DNA from: Amycolatopsis sp. CA-128772
Lineage (GTDB): Bacteria > Actinomycetota > Actinomycetes > Mycobacteriales > Pseudonocardiaceae
DNA: 64,000 nt
Direction of reading: 5' to 3'
NCBI RefSeq assembly: GCF_002904295.1
Contig: NZ_PPHG01000075.1
Span: forward strand, 1 to 64,000
A model generated the notes under the pieces. That model was not told where the DNA came from. It ran no database searches and worked only from the letters and a program-made list of their open reading frames with translations. A program made the position numbers and the translations under genes. Shown piece after piece: positions 42,570-51,037 of the stretch (the stretch's first letter is position 1; each line of letters begins with the position of its first letter).

Positions 42570-43465
42570 GTCAGCGCCGGGGCGTCGAACGTCAACGTCC
42601 CCAGGTCCGCGTCCAGCGTCACCGGCACGCCCAGCGGCAACGTCGGCGACGACGCCACGTGCCCGAACCCGAACTCCTCCACCAGCGGCACCCCCAGCGG
42701 CCCCAGCCGCTCCAGCACCAGCGCCCGGATCTCCGCCGGGTCACCGCACGCCGCCCACGACCCCAGCACGATCCCGCGCACCCCCGCGAACCAGCCGCTG
42801 CGCAGCAACTGCGTGAGCATCCGGTCCAGCCGGTACACGCTTTCGGTCACGTCCTCCAGCAGCACCACCGCATCCCGCGCCGACCCCTGCTCCGGCGTCC
42901 CGAGCCCGGCCGCCAGCAGCGACAGGTTGCCGCCCGTCAACCGCCCCGACGCCCGGCCCGCCACCAGCGCCGCACCGCCGCGGACCACCAGGGTGCGCTC
43001 CGGCTCGAACAGCGACCGCCGCAGGTGCTCCTGCGCGAAGCCGTCGAACAGCACGCTCGCCGGCATCGGGCAGAACAAACTGGACAGTCCCAGGTGGACG
43101 TCCACCGCCCGGTGCAGCGCGGTGATGTCCGACGACCCGGCCAGCACCTTCGGGCCCGCCGCCCGCAGCGCCGCCCAGTCCACCAGGTCCAGCATCCGCT
43201 GCCCGCCGTAGCCGCCCCGCGCGGCCATGACGCACCGCACGCCGGGATCCAGCCACGCCTCGGTGAACTCCGCCGCTCGCGCCGTGTCCGGCGCGGACAG
43301 GTACGGCGGTGACCCGGGCGACGAACGCACGCACGGCCCGACCCGCACCTCCACTCCCCAGCCGCGCAGCACCGGCAGCGCCTTCTCCACCAGATCCGCC
43401 GGCACCGGTCCGGCCGGCGCCACCAGCGCCACCGTGTCCCCGGCCCGCAACCGCGGCGGCCTCAC
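42566..43465 (-). CDS. S66 family LD-carboxypeptidase
   Basis: 299 aa serine peptidase that removes the terminal D-Ala from peptidoglycan tetrapeptides, or cleaves related peptides such as microcin C. Seen: LRAGDTVALVAPAGPV, MAARGGYGGQRMLDLVDW, the nucleophile turn GSSDITALH (Ser112), TGGNLSLLAAGLGTP, LLEDVTESVYRLDRML with the catalytic Glu, and FGFGHVASSPTLPLG (His269). No signal peptide, so it works in the cytosol on recycled muropeptides. It overlaps both neighbours by four bases. GTG 43465 start. Confidence 0.93.
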   Translation of the reverse strand: MRPPRLRAGDTVALVAPAGPVPADLVEKALPVLRGWGVEVRVGPCVRSSPGSPPYLSAPDTARAAEFTEAWLDPGVRCVMAARGGYGGQRMLDLVDWAALRAAGPKVLAGSSDITALHRAVDVHLGLSSLFCPMPASVLFDGFAQEHLRRSLFEPERTLVVRGGAALVAGRASGRLTGGNLSLLAAGLGTPEQGSARDAVVLLEDVTESVYRLDRMLTQLLRSGWFAGVRGIVLGSWAACGDPAEIRALVLERLGPLGVPLVEEFGFGHVASSPTLPLGVPVTLDADLGTLTFDAPALT

Positions 43466-45381
43466 CGCGACAGCTCCAGCCGCGCCACACCCGGCGTGCC
43501 GAACCCGAACGCCTGACCGTAGAACGACAGCTCGGCTTCCAGCGCCGCCACGATCGTCGCGGCCTGCCGGAACCCGTGCTGCTCCCCGGGGAACCGCTGG
43601 TAGGCGTACGGGATCCCGCGTCCGGCCAGCCCGGCCACGAACCGGTCCGCCTGCTCCGGCGGGCAGATCCGGTCCTCCAGGCCCTGCTGGAACAGCACCG
43701 GCCCGGCCAGCGCCCCGGCGTTCGCCAGCGGTGAACGCTCCACGTACCGCTGCCGGGCCTCCGGCAGCGGCCCCACCAGTCCGTCCAGGTACCGCGACTC
43801 GAAGTCGTGCGTATCGCCCTCGGTGCCGGTCCACCCGGCCAGGTCCAGCACCGGGAACATCACCGTGCCCGCCCGGTAGGTCTTCGTCGTCGTCAGCGAC
43901 GCCGCCGCGGTGAACCCTCCCGCGCTGCCCCCGCGGATCCCCAGCCGGTCGCCGTCGGCCAGCCCGGCCGCCACCAGCGCCTCGGCCACCGCGACGCAGT
44001 CGGCCACGTCCACCACGCCCCACTGCTCCCGCAGCCGCTCGCGGTAGGCGCGCCCGAACCCCGTCGATCCGCCGTAGTTCACCGCCGCCACGCCGATGCC
44101 GCGGCTGGTGAAGTACGCGATGTCCAGGTCCAGCGCCGGCAGGTACTGCCCGGTCGGGCCGCCGTGGACGTGCACCAGCAACGGCGGCCGCTCGCCCTCG
44201 GGCGCCGAGAAGTCCGGGTTCCGCGGCGGGTACAGCACCACCGGCACGGTCTCGCCCTCGGCCGTGGTGAACACCCGCTCCTGCGGCACCGGCAGGTACG
44301 CCGCCGGCAGCTCCGGCTGCGGCGTCAGGTCGGTGACCCCGCCGTCGAGCGAAACCCGCACCACCGCCGGTTCCCGGGCCGGTCCGCCCGCGACCCCCAC
44401 CACCGTGCCGCCCAGCGCGGTGAACGCGGTCGACGACCACGCCGTCAGCTCGTCCGCCACCGTGGTGACCGAGCCGTCCGCCTCGTCGAGCACCGCCAGC
44501 CGCCCCGACGCGAGCACCGCGTGCCGCCCGCCGCCCAGCGGCGCGAACCACCGCGACCCGGGCTTCCACAACGGCCCGCCCAGCTCCCGCTCCACCGGCG
44601 CGAGGTTCACCACCGGCCCGTCCAGGCCGATCCGGTGCAGGTTCCACCAGCCGTCCGGGTCCAGCACCGCCAGCACCGCCGACGGCGTCTCCCACTCGAC
44701 CTGGCAGACGGCGACGTCCGCGCCGCCGGCCAGCACCCGGTGCGGCCCGAACGACCCGTCCCCGGCCACGGGAGCCACACACAGCTCGGTGCCGTCCCAC
44801 GGCATCAGCGGGTGGTCCCAGCCGAACCACGCCGCGTGCCGCCCGTCCGGAGACAGCTTCGGCACGGTCAGGAAGTGGTGGCTCGCGGCCAGGACCCGCT
44901 CGCCGCCGCCGTCCACGGCGATCGCCACCAGGTCCCGCTCGACGTCGGTGGGCCGCGGCCCGGTGCTGCGCTCCCGCACCGCCCACACCTCACCCGGCCG
45001 CCCGGCCCGCAGATCGCCGTAGCGGACGCCCTGCGGTTCGGCCGGCAACGGGGTGAGCGGCACCACGCCGGTTTCGCTCTGCGCGTACACGCGCTGATCG
45101 GCCCAGTGCGTGAACACCACGGCACCGTCCACGGCCGCCCACGGCCGGCCGCCGTACTCGTGCAGCCGGTTGCGGACGTTCCACGGGGCGGCCACTACGT
45201 CCTCGGTACCGCCCGGCACCGCCCGGACCAGCGCGACCCGCCCCTGTTCACCGGGTCGCGCCTCGGCCCACCACACCTCTTCGCCGACGACGTCGAGCCA
45301 CTGCGGGCCGCCACCGGCGGCGGCCACGTCGGCGGCGGTGATGGGGGACGACCAGGTTCCGTACGGGGAGATCCGAGACAC
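43462..45381 (-). CDS. S9 family prolyl oligopeptidase
   Basis: 639 aa. An N-terminal beta-propeller (residues ~1-380, blades such as VPKLSPDGRHAAWFGWDHP) leads into an alpha/beta hydrolase domain with GGSAGGFTAAA (Ser486), GLEDRICPP (Asp570) and GEQHGFR (His602). This is the dipeptidyl/acylaminoacyl-peptidase-like group S9C, acting on short peptides in the cytosol. The GTG start has a GGGGGG stretch upstream. First gene of an operon with the S66 carboxypeptidase, which suggests stepwise peptide degradation. 77 bases divergent from the DUF3090 gene. Confidence 0.93.
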   Translation of the reverse strand: MSRISPYGTWSSPITAADVAAAGGGPQWLDVVGEEVWWAEARPGEQGRVALVRAVPGGTEDVVAAPWNVRNRLHEYGGRPWAAVDGAVVFTHWADQRVYAQSETGVVPLTPLPAEPQGVRYGDLRAGRPGEVWAVRERSTGPRPTDVERDLVAIAVDGGGERVLAASHHFLTVPKLSPDGRHAAWFGWDHPLMPWDGTELCVAPVAGDGSFGPHRVLAGGADVAVCQVEWETPSAVLAVLDPDGWWNLHRIGLDGPVVNLAPVERELGGPLWKPGSRWFAPLGGGRHAVLASGRLAVLDEADGSVTTVADELTAWSSTAFTALGGTVVGVAGGPAREPAVVRVSLDGGVTDLTPQPELPAAYLPVPQERVFTTAEGETVPVVLYPPRNPDFSAPEGERPPLLVHVHGGPTGQYLPALDLDIAYFTSRGIGVAAVNYGGSTGFGRAYRERLREQWGVVDVADCVAVAEALVAAGLADGDRLGIRGGSAGGFTAAASLTTTKTYRAGTVMFPVLDLAGWTGTEGDTHDFESRYLDGLVGPLPEARQRYVERSPLANAGALAGPVLFQQGLEDRICPPEQADRFVAGLAGRGIPYAYQRFPGEQHGFRQAATIVAALEAELSFYGQAFGFGTPGVARLELSR

Positions 45382-45442
45382 CCCCCGAGGCTAGCGGCCC
45401 CGCGAAGCAGGGGCGGCGGATGCCGATCATGCGCCGGTGGCC

Positions 45443-45448
45443 TAGGGT
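45443..45448 (+). promoter_or_regulatory. -10 box of the DUF3090 operon
   Basis: TAGGGT, ten bases before ATG 45459; the message would have no leader or one of a few bases. Confidence 0.45.
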
Positions 45449-45458
45449 CGTCAGTGCT

Positions 45459-46034
45459 ATGTCTCGCGTAATCCACGTCTTCCGCCAGCCGGATCGGTTC
45501 GTCGCCGGCACCGTCGGCGAGCCCGGCGATCGCACGTTCTACCTCCAGGCGTCGGAGGACGTGCGCATCATCAGCGTCACCATCGAAAAACAGCAGGTCG
45601 TCGTCCTCGCGGAACGGCTGAGCTCGCTCCTGGAGGAGGTCGCCAGCCGGTTCGGCGCCGACGTCCCCGACGACGCGCCCGACGACCTCGTCGACCTCGA
45701 CCCGCTCACGGTCCCGGTCGAGGAGGAGTTCCGCGTCGGCACCATGGGCCTCGGCTGGGACGCCGACAGCAGCGCGGTCGTCATCGAGCTGCTCGCCATC
45801 ACCGAGGGCGAGGTCGACGAAACCGTCGTGCTCGACGACACCGAGGAGGGCCCGGACGCGGTCCGCGTCTTCCTCAGCCCGGCCGCCGCCCGCGCCTTCG
45901 CCGAGCGCGCCGACCGCGTCGTCAACGCCGGGCGCAAGCCGTGCCCGCTCTGCGGCGAGCCGCTCGACCCGGCCGGGCACATCTGCCCCCGGCAGAACGG
46001 CTACCGGCGCGAGACCGACGCGGGCGAAGACTGA
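45459..46034 (+). CDS. DUF3090 family protein
   Basis: 191 aa, an actinobacterial family of unknown function. Seen: SRVIHVFRQPDRFVAGTVGEPGDRTFYLQASE, VVLAERLSSLLEEVASRFG, RVGTMGLGWDADSSAVVIELLAI, VRVFLSPAAARAFAERADRVV and a C-terminal zinc-ribbon-like PCPLCGEPLDPAGHICPRQNGY with four Cys/His ligands. From memory this family co-occurs with the uppP-adjacent phosphatase and SCO1664 proteins; here it is followed by SCO1664 after two bases but is 35 kb from uppP. ATG 45459 is favoured over an upstream in-frame ATG (45420). Confidence 0.92.
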   Translation: MSRVIHVFRQPDRFVAGTVGEPGDRTFYLQASEDVRIISVTIEKQQVVVLAERLSSLLEEVASRFGADVPDDAPDDLVDLDPLTVPVEEEFRVGTMGLGWDADSSAVVIELLAITEGEVDETVVLDDTEEGPDAVRVFLSPAAARAFAERADRVVNAGRKPCPLCGEPLDPAGHICPRQNGYRRETDAGED

Positions 46035-46036
46035 CG

Positions 46037-46834
46037 ATGACCCCCGCCCCGGCCGACCCCGCCTCCCGCGAGCTCGTCACCCACGGCCGCATCGACGTCG
46101 AAGGCCGGCTCGTGGACGCCTCCAACGTCACGCTGTTCTGCGCCATCGAGCTCGACGGCGTCACCGGCCGGGTCGTGTACAAGCCGGTGTCGGGGGAGCG
46201 GCCGCTGTGGGACTTCCCCGACGGCACCCTCGCCGGGCGCGAGGTCGCCACCGCGATCATCGCCGACACGACCGGCATCGGCGCCATCCCGCCGACCGTG
46301 CTGCGCGACGGCCCGTTCGGCCCCGGGATGGTCCAGCTGTGGGTGGAAACCACCGAGGACGACCTGGTGGAAGTCCTGCCGCCGGACGACGTCCCCGACG
46401 GCTGGCGCCCGGTGCTGCACGCCCACGACCGGCTCGGCGAACCCGCGGTACTCGCCCACGCGAGCCACCCGGGCCTGCGCGACCTCGCCGTGCTCGACAT
46501 CGTGGTCAACAACACCGACCGCAAGGGCGGGCACCTGCTGCCCGGCGTCGACGGCCGCGTCTACGGCGTCGACCACGGCATCTGCCTGCACACCGACCCG
46601 AAGCTGCGGACCGTCCTGTGGGGCTGGATCGGCGAGCCGGTGCCCCCCGACACCGTCGAGAAGCTGCGCAAGCTGCGCTCGGAGATCGACGGCGGCCTCG
46701 GCAGGACCCTCGCCGAGCACATCACCAAGGCCGAGCTCCGGGCCCTGGCCGACCGCACCGACCTGCTGCTGGCCGAAGGCACCTTCCCCGAACCGGGCGA
46801 CGACTGGCGCGCCATCCCGTGGCCGCTGTTCTGA
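46037..46834 (+). CDS. SCO1664 family protein (PI3/4-kinase-like fold)
   Basis: 265 aa. Seen: GRVVYKPVSGERPLWDFPDGTLAGREVATAIIADTTG, where the Lys and the Glu of GRE fit ATP-binding positions, then LAVLDIVVNNTDRKGGHLLP resembling a catalytic loop (Asn-Asn-x-Asp-Arg) and VYGVDHGICLH resembling the metal-binding Asp-His-Gly. This is the TIGR03843 family, distantly like phosphatidylinositol kinases; the substrate is unknown. Two bases after DUF3090 and overlapping the next kinase by one base, so part of a tight operon. Confidence 0.9.
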   Translation: MTPAPADPASRELVTHGRIDVEGRLVDASNVTLFCAIELDGVTGRVVYKPVSGERPLWDFPDGTLAGREVATAIIADTTGIGAIPPTVLRDGPFGPGMVQLWVETTEDDLVEVLPPDDVPDGWRPVLHAHDRLGEPAVLAHASHPGLRDLAVLDIVVNNTDRKGGHLLPGVDGRVYGVDHGICLHTDPKLRTVLWGWIGEPVPPDTVEKLRKLRSEIDGGLGRTLAEHITKAELRALADRTDLLLAEGTFPEPGDDWRAIPWPLF

Positions 46835-47721
46835 TGAGCGCTGTGCTGATCGACGACGCGGCCCGCGCCCGGCTGATCGGCCGCTTCGGCGCGGTGCTGG
46901 CCGAGCCGTGGTGCGACGGTCTCCCGGACCTCGTCGCCCGCCTGAGCGCGAAGTGGGGACTGACCGTCCGCGAGACGCGGCCCGGCAACACCGGCCGCAC
47001 CCTGCTGTGCACCGGCCCCGGCGGCGACCTCCAGGTCCTCAAGCTCACCCCGGACCCCGAAGTCGCCCGGCTGGAGTTCGCCGGACTGCGGGCGTGGCAG
47101 GGCTGCTGGCGGGCCGTGCAGGTGCTGGACACCGACCTGGACGCCGGCGCAATCCTGCTCGAAGGTCTCGTGCCCGGCACCGAACTGCGCGGCCGGCCGG
47201 TCCCGTGGCCGGAGATCGGCGCGCTGCTCGCCCAGCTGCACAGCGTGGCGCTGCCGTCCGACCTGCCGCCGCTGACCGACCGCGTGAGCTTCATGTTCGA
47301 CATCACCGAGCGCACCGTCCCGGGCTCGGCCGCCGAGCCATACCTGACCCCCGGGGTGCTCGCACGGGCCCGCGACCGGGCACTGGCCCTGGCCGCGGAC
47401 GGCCCGGTGGCGGTCGTCCACGGCGACCTGCACCCGGGCAACGTCCTCGACGCCGGCCCCCGCCGCGGCCCGGTCGCCATCGACCCGCGGCCGAGCGTCG
47501 GCGACCCGGCCTTCGACCTCGCCGACTGGCTCTACCTGCCGCTGGCCGCGGGCGGCACGCTCGACGACGGCATCGAGGCACTGCGCCCCCACCTGCCCGG
47601 CCTCGACGCCGGACGAGCCCGCGCGTGGTGCGCCGCGCTGGCGCCCCTGGCCGCCCACGCACCGCTGCGGCGTGGCGAGCGCACCCCGTTCACCGACGTC
47701 CTGCTGGAGATGGCCCGCTGA
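46834..47721 (+). CDS. Aminoglycoside/hydroxyurea phosphotransferase-like kinase
   Basis: 295 aa APH(6)/hydroxyurea-kinase family. Seen: WGLTVRETRPGNTGRTLLCTGPGGDLQVLKLTPDPEVARLEFAGL, GAILLEGLVPGTELRG, the catalytic loop VVHGDLHPGNVLDAG and AIDPRPSVGDPAFDLADWLYLP. Members phosphorylate streptomycin or hydroxyurea, though many are of unknown substrate. Its ATG overlaps the SCO1664 stop, so it is part of that operon, which is an unusual place for an antibiotic kinase and leaves a metabolic role open. Confidence 0.86.
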   Translation: MSAVLIDDAARARLIGRFGAVLAEPWCDGLPDLVARLSAKWGLTVRETRPGNTGRTLLCTGPGGDLQVLKLTPDPEVARLEFAGLRAWQGCWRAVQVLDTDLDAGAILLEGLVPGTELRGRPVPWPEIGALLAQLHSVALPSDLPPLTDRVSFMFDITERTVPGSAAEPYLTPGVLARARDRALALAADGPVAVVHGDLHPGNVLDAGPRRGPVAIDPRPSVGDPAFDLADWLYLPLAAGGTLDDGIEALRPHLPGLDAGRARAWCAALAPLAAHAPLRRGERTPFTDVLLEMAR

Positions 47722-47758
47722 CCGGCGTGGCATGACCCGCCCGGGCGGCCGCGCGCAC

Positions 47759-47764
47759 TAGGTT
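47759..47764 (+). promoter_or_regulatory. Leaderless -10 for DUF3097 gene
   Basis: TAGGTT, eight bases before GTG 47773. Confidence 0.45.
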
Positions 47765-47772
47765 CCCAGGTC

Positions 47773-48582
47773 GTGCGCTCCCACTCCTATGACGACGTAC
47801 TCGCCGGCCGCCGCCGCAAGAAGGTGCCGGAGGTCCCCGCCGAACCCGGCCTGGTCGTCGAGGACCCGGCCAGCGGCTACTGCGGCGCCGTGGTGAAGAT
47901 CGAGTACGGCAACGTCGTGCTCGAAGACGCCAAGGGCCGCCACCGCGTGTTCCCGCTCAACCCGGCCGGGTTCCTGCTGGCTGGCAAGCCGGTCACCCTC
48001 GTGCCGTACCGGGCCCCGGCGAAGGTACCGGCCCGGCAGATCTCGGCGTCCGGTTCGGTGCGCGTCGAAGGTTTGAAGGCCCGTGTGGCCCGCGACTCGC
48101 GCATCTGGGTGGAGGGCAAGCACGACGCCGAGCTCGTCGAACGCGTGTGGGGCCACGACCTGCGGGTCGAAGGCGTGGTCGTCGAACCGCTCGACGGCGT
48201 GGACGTGCTCGCCGACCGGATCGCCGAGTTCGGCTCCACGCGTCGGCTGGGTGTGCTCGTCGACCACCTGGTGCCCGGCAGCAAGGAATCGCGGCTGGTC
48301 GAGGCTGTCCGGGACGAGAACGTGCTGGTCACCGGCCACCCCTACATCGACGTCTGGGAGGCCGTGCGCCCGGAGGCCGTCGGCATCGCGGCGTGGCCGA
48401 AGATCCCCCGCGGCACCGAATGGAAGCAGGGCATCTGCGACGCGCTCGGCTGGGGGCAACCTTTCGAAGGCTGGCAACGTGTCCTCAGCGGGGTGAGCAG
48501 TTTCCGCGACCTCGAGACCCCGCTCATCGGGGCCGTGGAACGGCTCATCGACTTCGTCACCGAACCGGCGGAAGAGGGCTGA
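47773..48582 (+). CDS. DUF3097 family protein with Toprim-like motif
   Basis: 269 aa actinobacterial protein. The N-terminal half (PEVPAEPGLVVEDPASGYCGAVVKIEYGNVVLEDAKGRHRVFPL) is a small beta domain. The second half begins DSRIWVEGKHDAELVERVWG and continues VLVDHLVPGSKESRL, the spacing of a Toprim fold (an acidic residue in the VEGKxD strand, then DxxxxG), then HPYIDVWEAVRPE. This suggests a nucleic-acid or nucleotide role, but no function is established to my knowledge. GTG 47773 follows TAGGTT by eight bases. Confidence 0.88.
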   Translation: MRSHSYDDVLAGRRRKKVPEVPAEPGLVVEDPASGYCGAVVKIEYGNVVLEDAKGRHRVFPLNPAGFLLAGKPVTLVPYRAPAKVPARQISASGSVRVEGLKARVARDSRIWVEGKHDAELVERVWGHDLRVEGVVVEPLDGVDVLADRIAEFGSTRRLGVLVDHLVPGSKESRLVEAVRDENVLVTGHPYIDVWEAVRPEAVGIAAWPKIPRGTEWKQGICDALGWGQPFEGWQRVLSGVSSFRDLETPLIGAVERLIDFVTEPAEEG

Positions 48583-48666
48583 ATGTCCGGAATGTCCAAG
48601 GTCACGCGAAGGTTACGTCCCGTCACTGTGCCGGTGCGAACCGGCGCGATCTGAGAGCATGAAGCC

Positions 48667-49101
48667 ATGGCTTGGGCACTGGTCTGGTTGATCGTCGGCA
48701 TCGCCCTGATGATCGCCGAAGTCGTCTCCGGCGACTTCGTGCTGATCATGCTGGGCGTCGCCGCGCTGTTCGGCGCGGGGGCCGAGGTGCTCACCGGGAA
48801 CGTCTTCATCGACGTCGCCGTGTTCGCCGTCGCCTCCGTCGGCATGCTCCTGCTGGTCCGGCCCGCGCTCAAGCGGCGCCTGCTGTCCGGGCCGGCCCAC
48901 CACACCGGCATCGACGCGCTGATCGGCGCCCGCGCCGTCGTCGTGTCCACAGTAGACGCCGAGACGGGCCGGGTGAAGCTGGCCGGCGACGTCTGGTCGG
49001 CCCGCAGCCTGGGGGAGCACCTCCCGCCGATCGCGCCCGGCACACCGGTCACCGTCGTCGAGATCTCCGGCGCCACCGCCGTCGTGTCGGCCGAGCCGTG
49101 A
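48667..49101 (+). CDS. NfeD family membrane protein
   Basis: 144 aa. Three or four N-terminal helices (WALVWLIVGIALMIAEVVSGDFVLIMLGVAALFGAGAE ... VAVFAVASVGMLLLVRPALKRRL) precede an OB-fold domain (residues ~82-144: GARAVVVSTVDAETGRVKLAGDVWSARSLGEHLPPIAPGTPVTVVEISGATAVV). NfeD proteins are membrane partners of SPFH/stomatin scaffolds, and two SPFH genes follow directly, the first overlapping by four bases. Confidence 0.93.
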   Translation: MAWALVWLIVGIALMIAEVVSGDFVLIMLGVAALFGAGAEVLTGNVFIDVAVFAVASVGMLLLVRPALKRRLLSGPAHHTGIDALIGARAVVVSTVDAETGRVKLAGDVWSARSLGEHLPPIAPGTPVTVVEISGATAVVSAEP

Positions 49102-49586
49102 GCCTGGGACTCGTCACCGTCCGCGAGGGCCACGCCGCGGTGATCGAACGCGGCGGGAAGTTCCGCACCGTGCTCGGCCCCGGCCGCCACTTCGTGCTCC
49201 CGTTCGCCGACCGGGTCCGGGCCCGCGTCGACCTCGGCGAGCAGATCCTGTCCTGCCCGCCCCACGGCGTCCGGGCCGGCGACGGGCAGGAGGTCCGCAT
49301 CGGGTTCGAGATCACCTTCGCGGTGACCGACCCGCGCCTGGCCGCCTACGAGATCGCGAACCCGGCGCTGGCGATCGACCAGCTCACCCGCACCGCGCTG
49401 CGGCAGGAGGCCGGCCTGACCACGGCCGAGCGCGCCGTCACCGCGCCGGGGGACCTGCACCGTACAGTGTGGACAGTCCTGCACGACACCACCGGCCGCT
49501 GGGGCATCACCGCGAAGGACTTCAAGCTCGCGGTGCGCTCGCCCGCGGCACCCGCAACGCCGTCAACCGCGCAAGAATGGTACTAG
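49098..49586 (+). CDS. Short SPFH/Band 7 protein without membrane helix
   Basis: 162 aa. Contains the first part of a Band 7 domain: LVTVREGHAAVIERGGKFRTVLGPGRHFVLPFADRVRARVDLGEQIL ... VRIGFEITFAVTDPRLAAYEIANPALAIDQLTRTALRQ, then ends soon after WGITAKDFKL. The N-terminal hydrophobic anchor and the coiled-coil half found in the next gene are both absent, so it is about one third the length of a normal stomatin homologue. It may co-assemble with its neighbour. GTG 49098 overlaps the nfeD stop. Confidence 0.85.
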   Translation: MSLGLVTVREGHAAVIERGGKFRTVLGPGRHFVLPFADRVRARVDLGEQILSCPPHGVRAGDGQEVRIGFEITFAVTDPRLAAYEIANPALAIDQLTRTALRQEAGLTTAERAVTAPGDLHRTVWTVLHDTTGRWGITAKDFKLAVRSPAAPATPSTAQEWY

Positions 49587-49602
49587 GTAAGGGGAAATTC
49601 TC

Positions 49603-51027
49603 TTGACCGGATTTGTGATCGGCCTGGTCATAGCCTTGGCCTTGCTCGTGATCATCACGATAGCCAAGGCGGTCATGGTGGTGCCGCAGGCGCAGTCGGC
49701 CGTGATCGAGCGGCTCGGCCGGTTCCGCACGGTCGCCTCGCCCGGCCTCAACATCCTCGTGCCGTTCCTGGACAAGGTGCGCGCCCGCATCGACCTGCGC
49801 GAGCAGGTCGTTTCGTTCCCGCCGCAGCCGGTGATCACCGAAGACAACCTGACCGTGTCGATCGACACGGTCGTGTACTTCCAGGTCACCGACTCGCGCG
49901 CCGCGGTGTACGAGATCTCCAACTACATCGTCGGTGTCGAGCAGCTGACCACGACCACGCTGCGCAACGTGGTCGGTGGCATGAGCCTCGAGCAGACCCT
50001 GACCTCCCGCGACTCGATCAACACCCAGCTGCGCGGCGTGCTGGACGAAGCGACCGGCCGCTGGGGCATCCGCGTGAGCCGCGTCGAGCTGAAGGCGATC
50101 GACCCGCCGCCCTCCATCCAGGACTCGATGGAGAAGCAGATGCGTGCCGACCGCGAGAAGCGCGCCATGATCCTCACCGCGGAAGGCCAGCGGGAGTCCG
50201 CCATCAAGACCGCGGAAGGCCAGAAGCAGAGCCAGATCCTCTCCGCCGAAGGTGCCCGCCAGGCGACCATCCTCGCCGCCGAGGCCGAGCGGCAGTCCCG
50301 CATCCTGCGGGCCCAGGGTGAACGGGCCGCGCGCTACCTGCAGGCGCAGGGCCAGGCGAAGGCGATCGAGAAGGTGTTCGCCGCGATCAAGGCCGGCCGC
50401 CCGACCCCGGAGGTGCTGGCCTACCAGTACCTGCAGACGCTGCCGCAGATGGCGCAGGGCGACGCCAACAAGGTCTGGATGATTCCCAGCGACTACGGCA
50501 AGGCCCTCGAAGGCTTCGCCCGCGCGCTCGGCGCCCCCGGCGACGACGGCGTCTTCCGGTACGAGCCGCCGAAGGAGGACGACGTCCCGGACAAGCCCGA
50601 CCTCGAGGACGACGAGGTCTCCAGCTGGTTCGAGACCAAGAGCGACCCGAAGGTCGCCGAGGCCGTCGCGGCCGCGGAAGCGGTGGCGCGCAAGGAGGTC
50701 CCGGCGATCGGGGCACCGTCCTCGCCGCCCGCGCGGCCGTCGATCCCGCGCCCGGCCCAGCCGCAGGCCGAACCGGCGGCCGACGAGGACCGCGGCACCG
50801 AGGTCACGCCGTCACCGCAGCAGCAGCCGCCGACGCCGCAGAGCGGCCAGCCCGCCCTGCCCCAGCCGCAGGCCCCGGCCGGCCCGCCCCCGGGCGGCCA
50901 GTACCAGGGCCCGCCGCCGCAGGCGCCGCCGCCGGGCCAGTTCGGCGGCCCGCAGCAGCAGAACCCGGGCACCGGGCCGTTCCCGCAGCAGCCCCCGTTC
51001 GGCGGCCCCCAGGGTCCCCGCCGCTGA
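49603..51027 (+). CDS. SPFH/Band 7 stomatin-like protein with Pro/Gln-rich tail
   Basis: 474 aa. N-terminal anchor (FVIGLVIALALLVIITIAKAVMVV), the Band 7 domain (~28-200: VIERLGRFRTVASPGLNILVPFLDKVRARIDLREQVV), a coiled-coil region with repeated AEGQ units (~195-265), and a C-terminal low-complexity tail (~370-474) rich in Pro, Gln and Gly. It forms membrane microdomain scaffolds with NfeD in related systems. The start is TTG 49603 with AAGGGGAAA eight bases before it, giving an anchor at residue 3. Ends before a strong hairpin. Confidence 0.92.
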   Translation: MTGFVIGLVIALALLVIITIAKAVMVVPQAQSAVIERLGRFRTVASPGLNILVPFLDKVRARIDLREQVVSFPPQPVITEDNLTVSIDTVVYFQVTDSRAAVYEISNYIVGVEQLTTTTLRNVVGGMSLEQTLTSRDSINTQLRGVLDEATGRWGIRVSRVELKAIDPPPSIQDSMEKQMRADREKRAMILTAEGQRESAIKTAEGQKQSQILSAEGARQATILAAEAERQSRILRAQGERAARYLQAQGQAKAIEKVFAAIKAGRPTPEVLAYQYLQTLPQMAQGDANKVWMIPSDYGKALEGFARALGAPGDDGVFRYEPPKEDDVPDKPDLEDDEVSSWFETKSDPKVAEAVAAAEAVARKEVPAIGAPSSPPARPSIPRPAQPQAEPAADEDRGTEVTPSPQQQPPTPQSGQPALPQPQAPAGPPPGGQYQGPPPQAPPPGQFGGPQQQNPGTGPFPQQPPFGGPQGPRR

Positions 51028-51037
51028 CCCCGACCGA

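Noticed and set aside
46834..47721. Calling the kinase a streptomycin-resistance gene.
   Set aside because: Only family motifs are visible, and its place in the DUF3090/SCO1664 operon argues for caution about the substrate.
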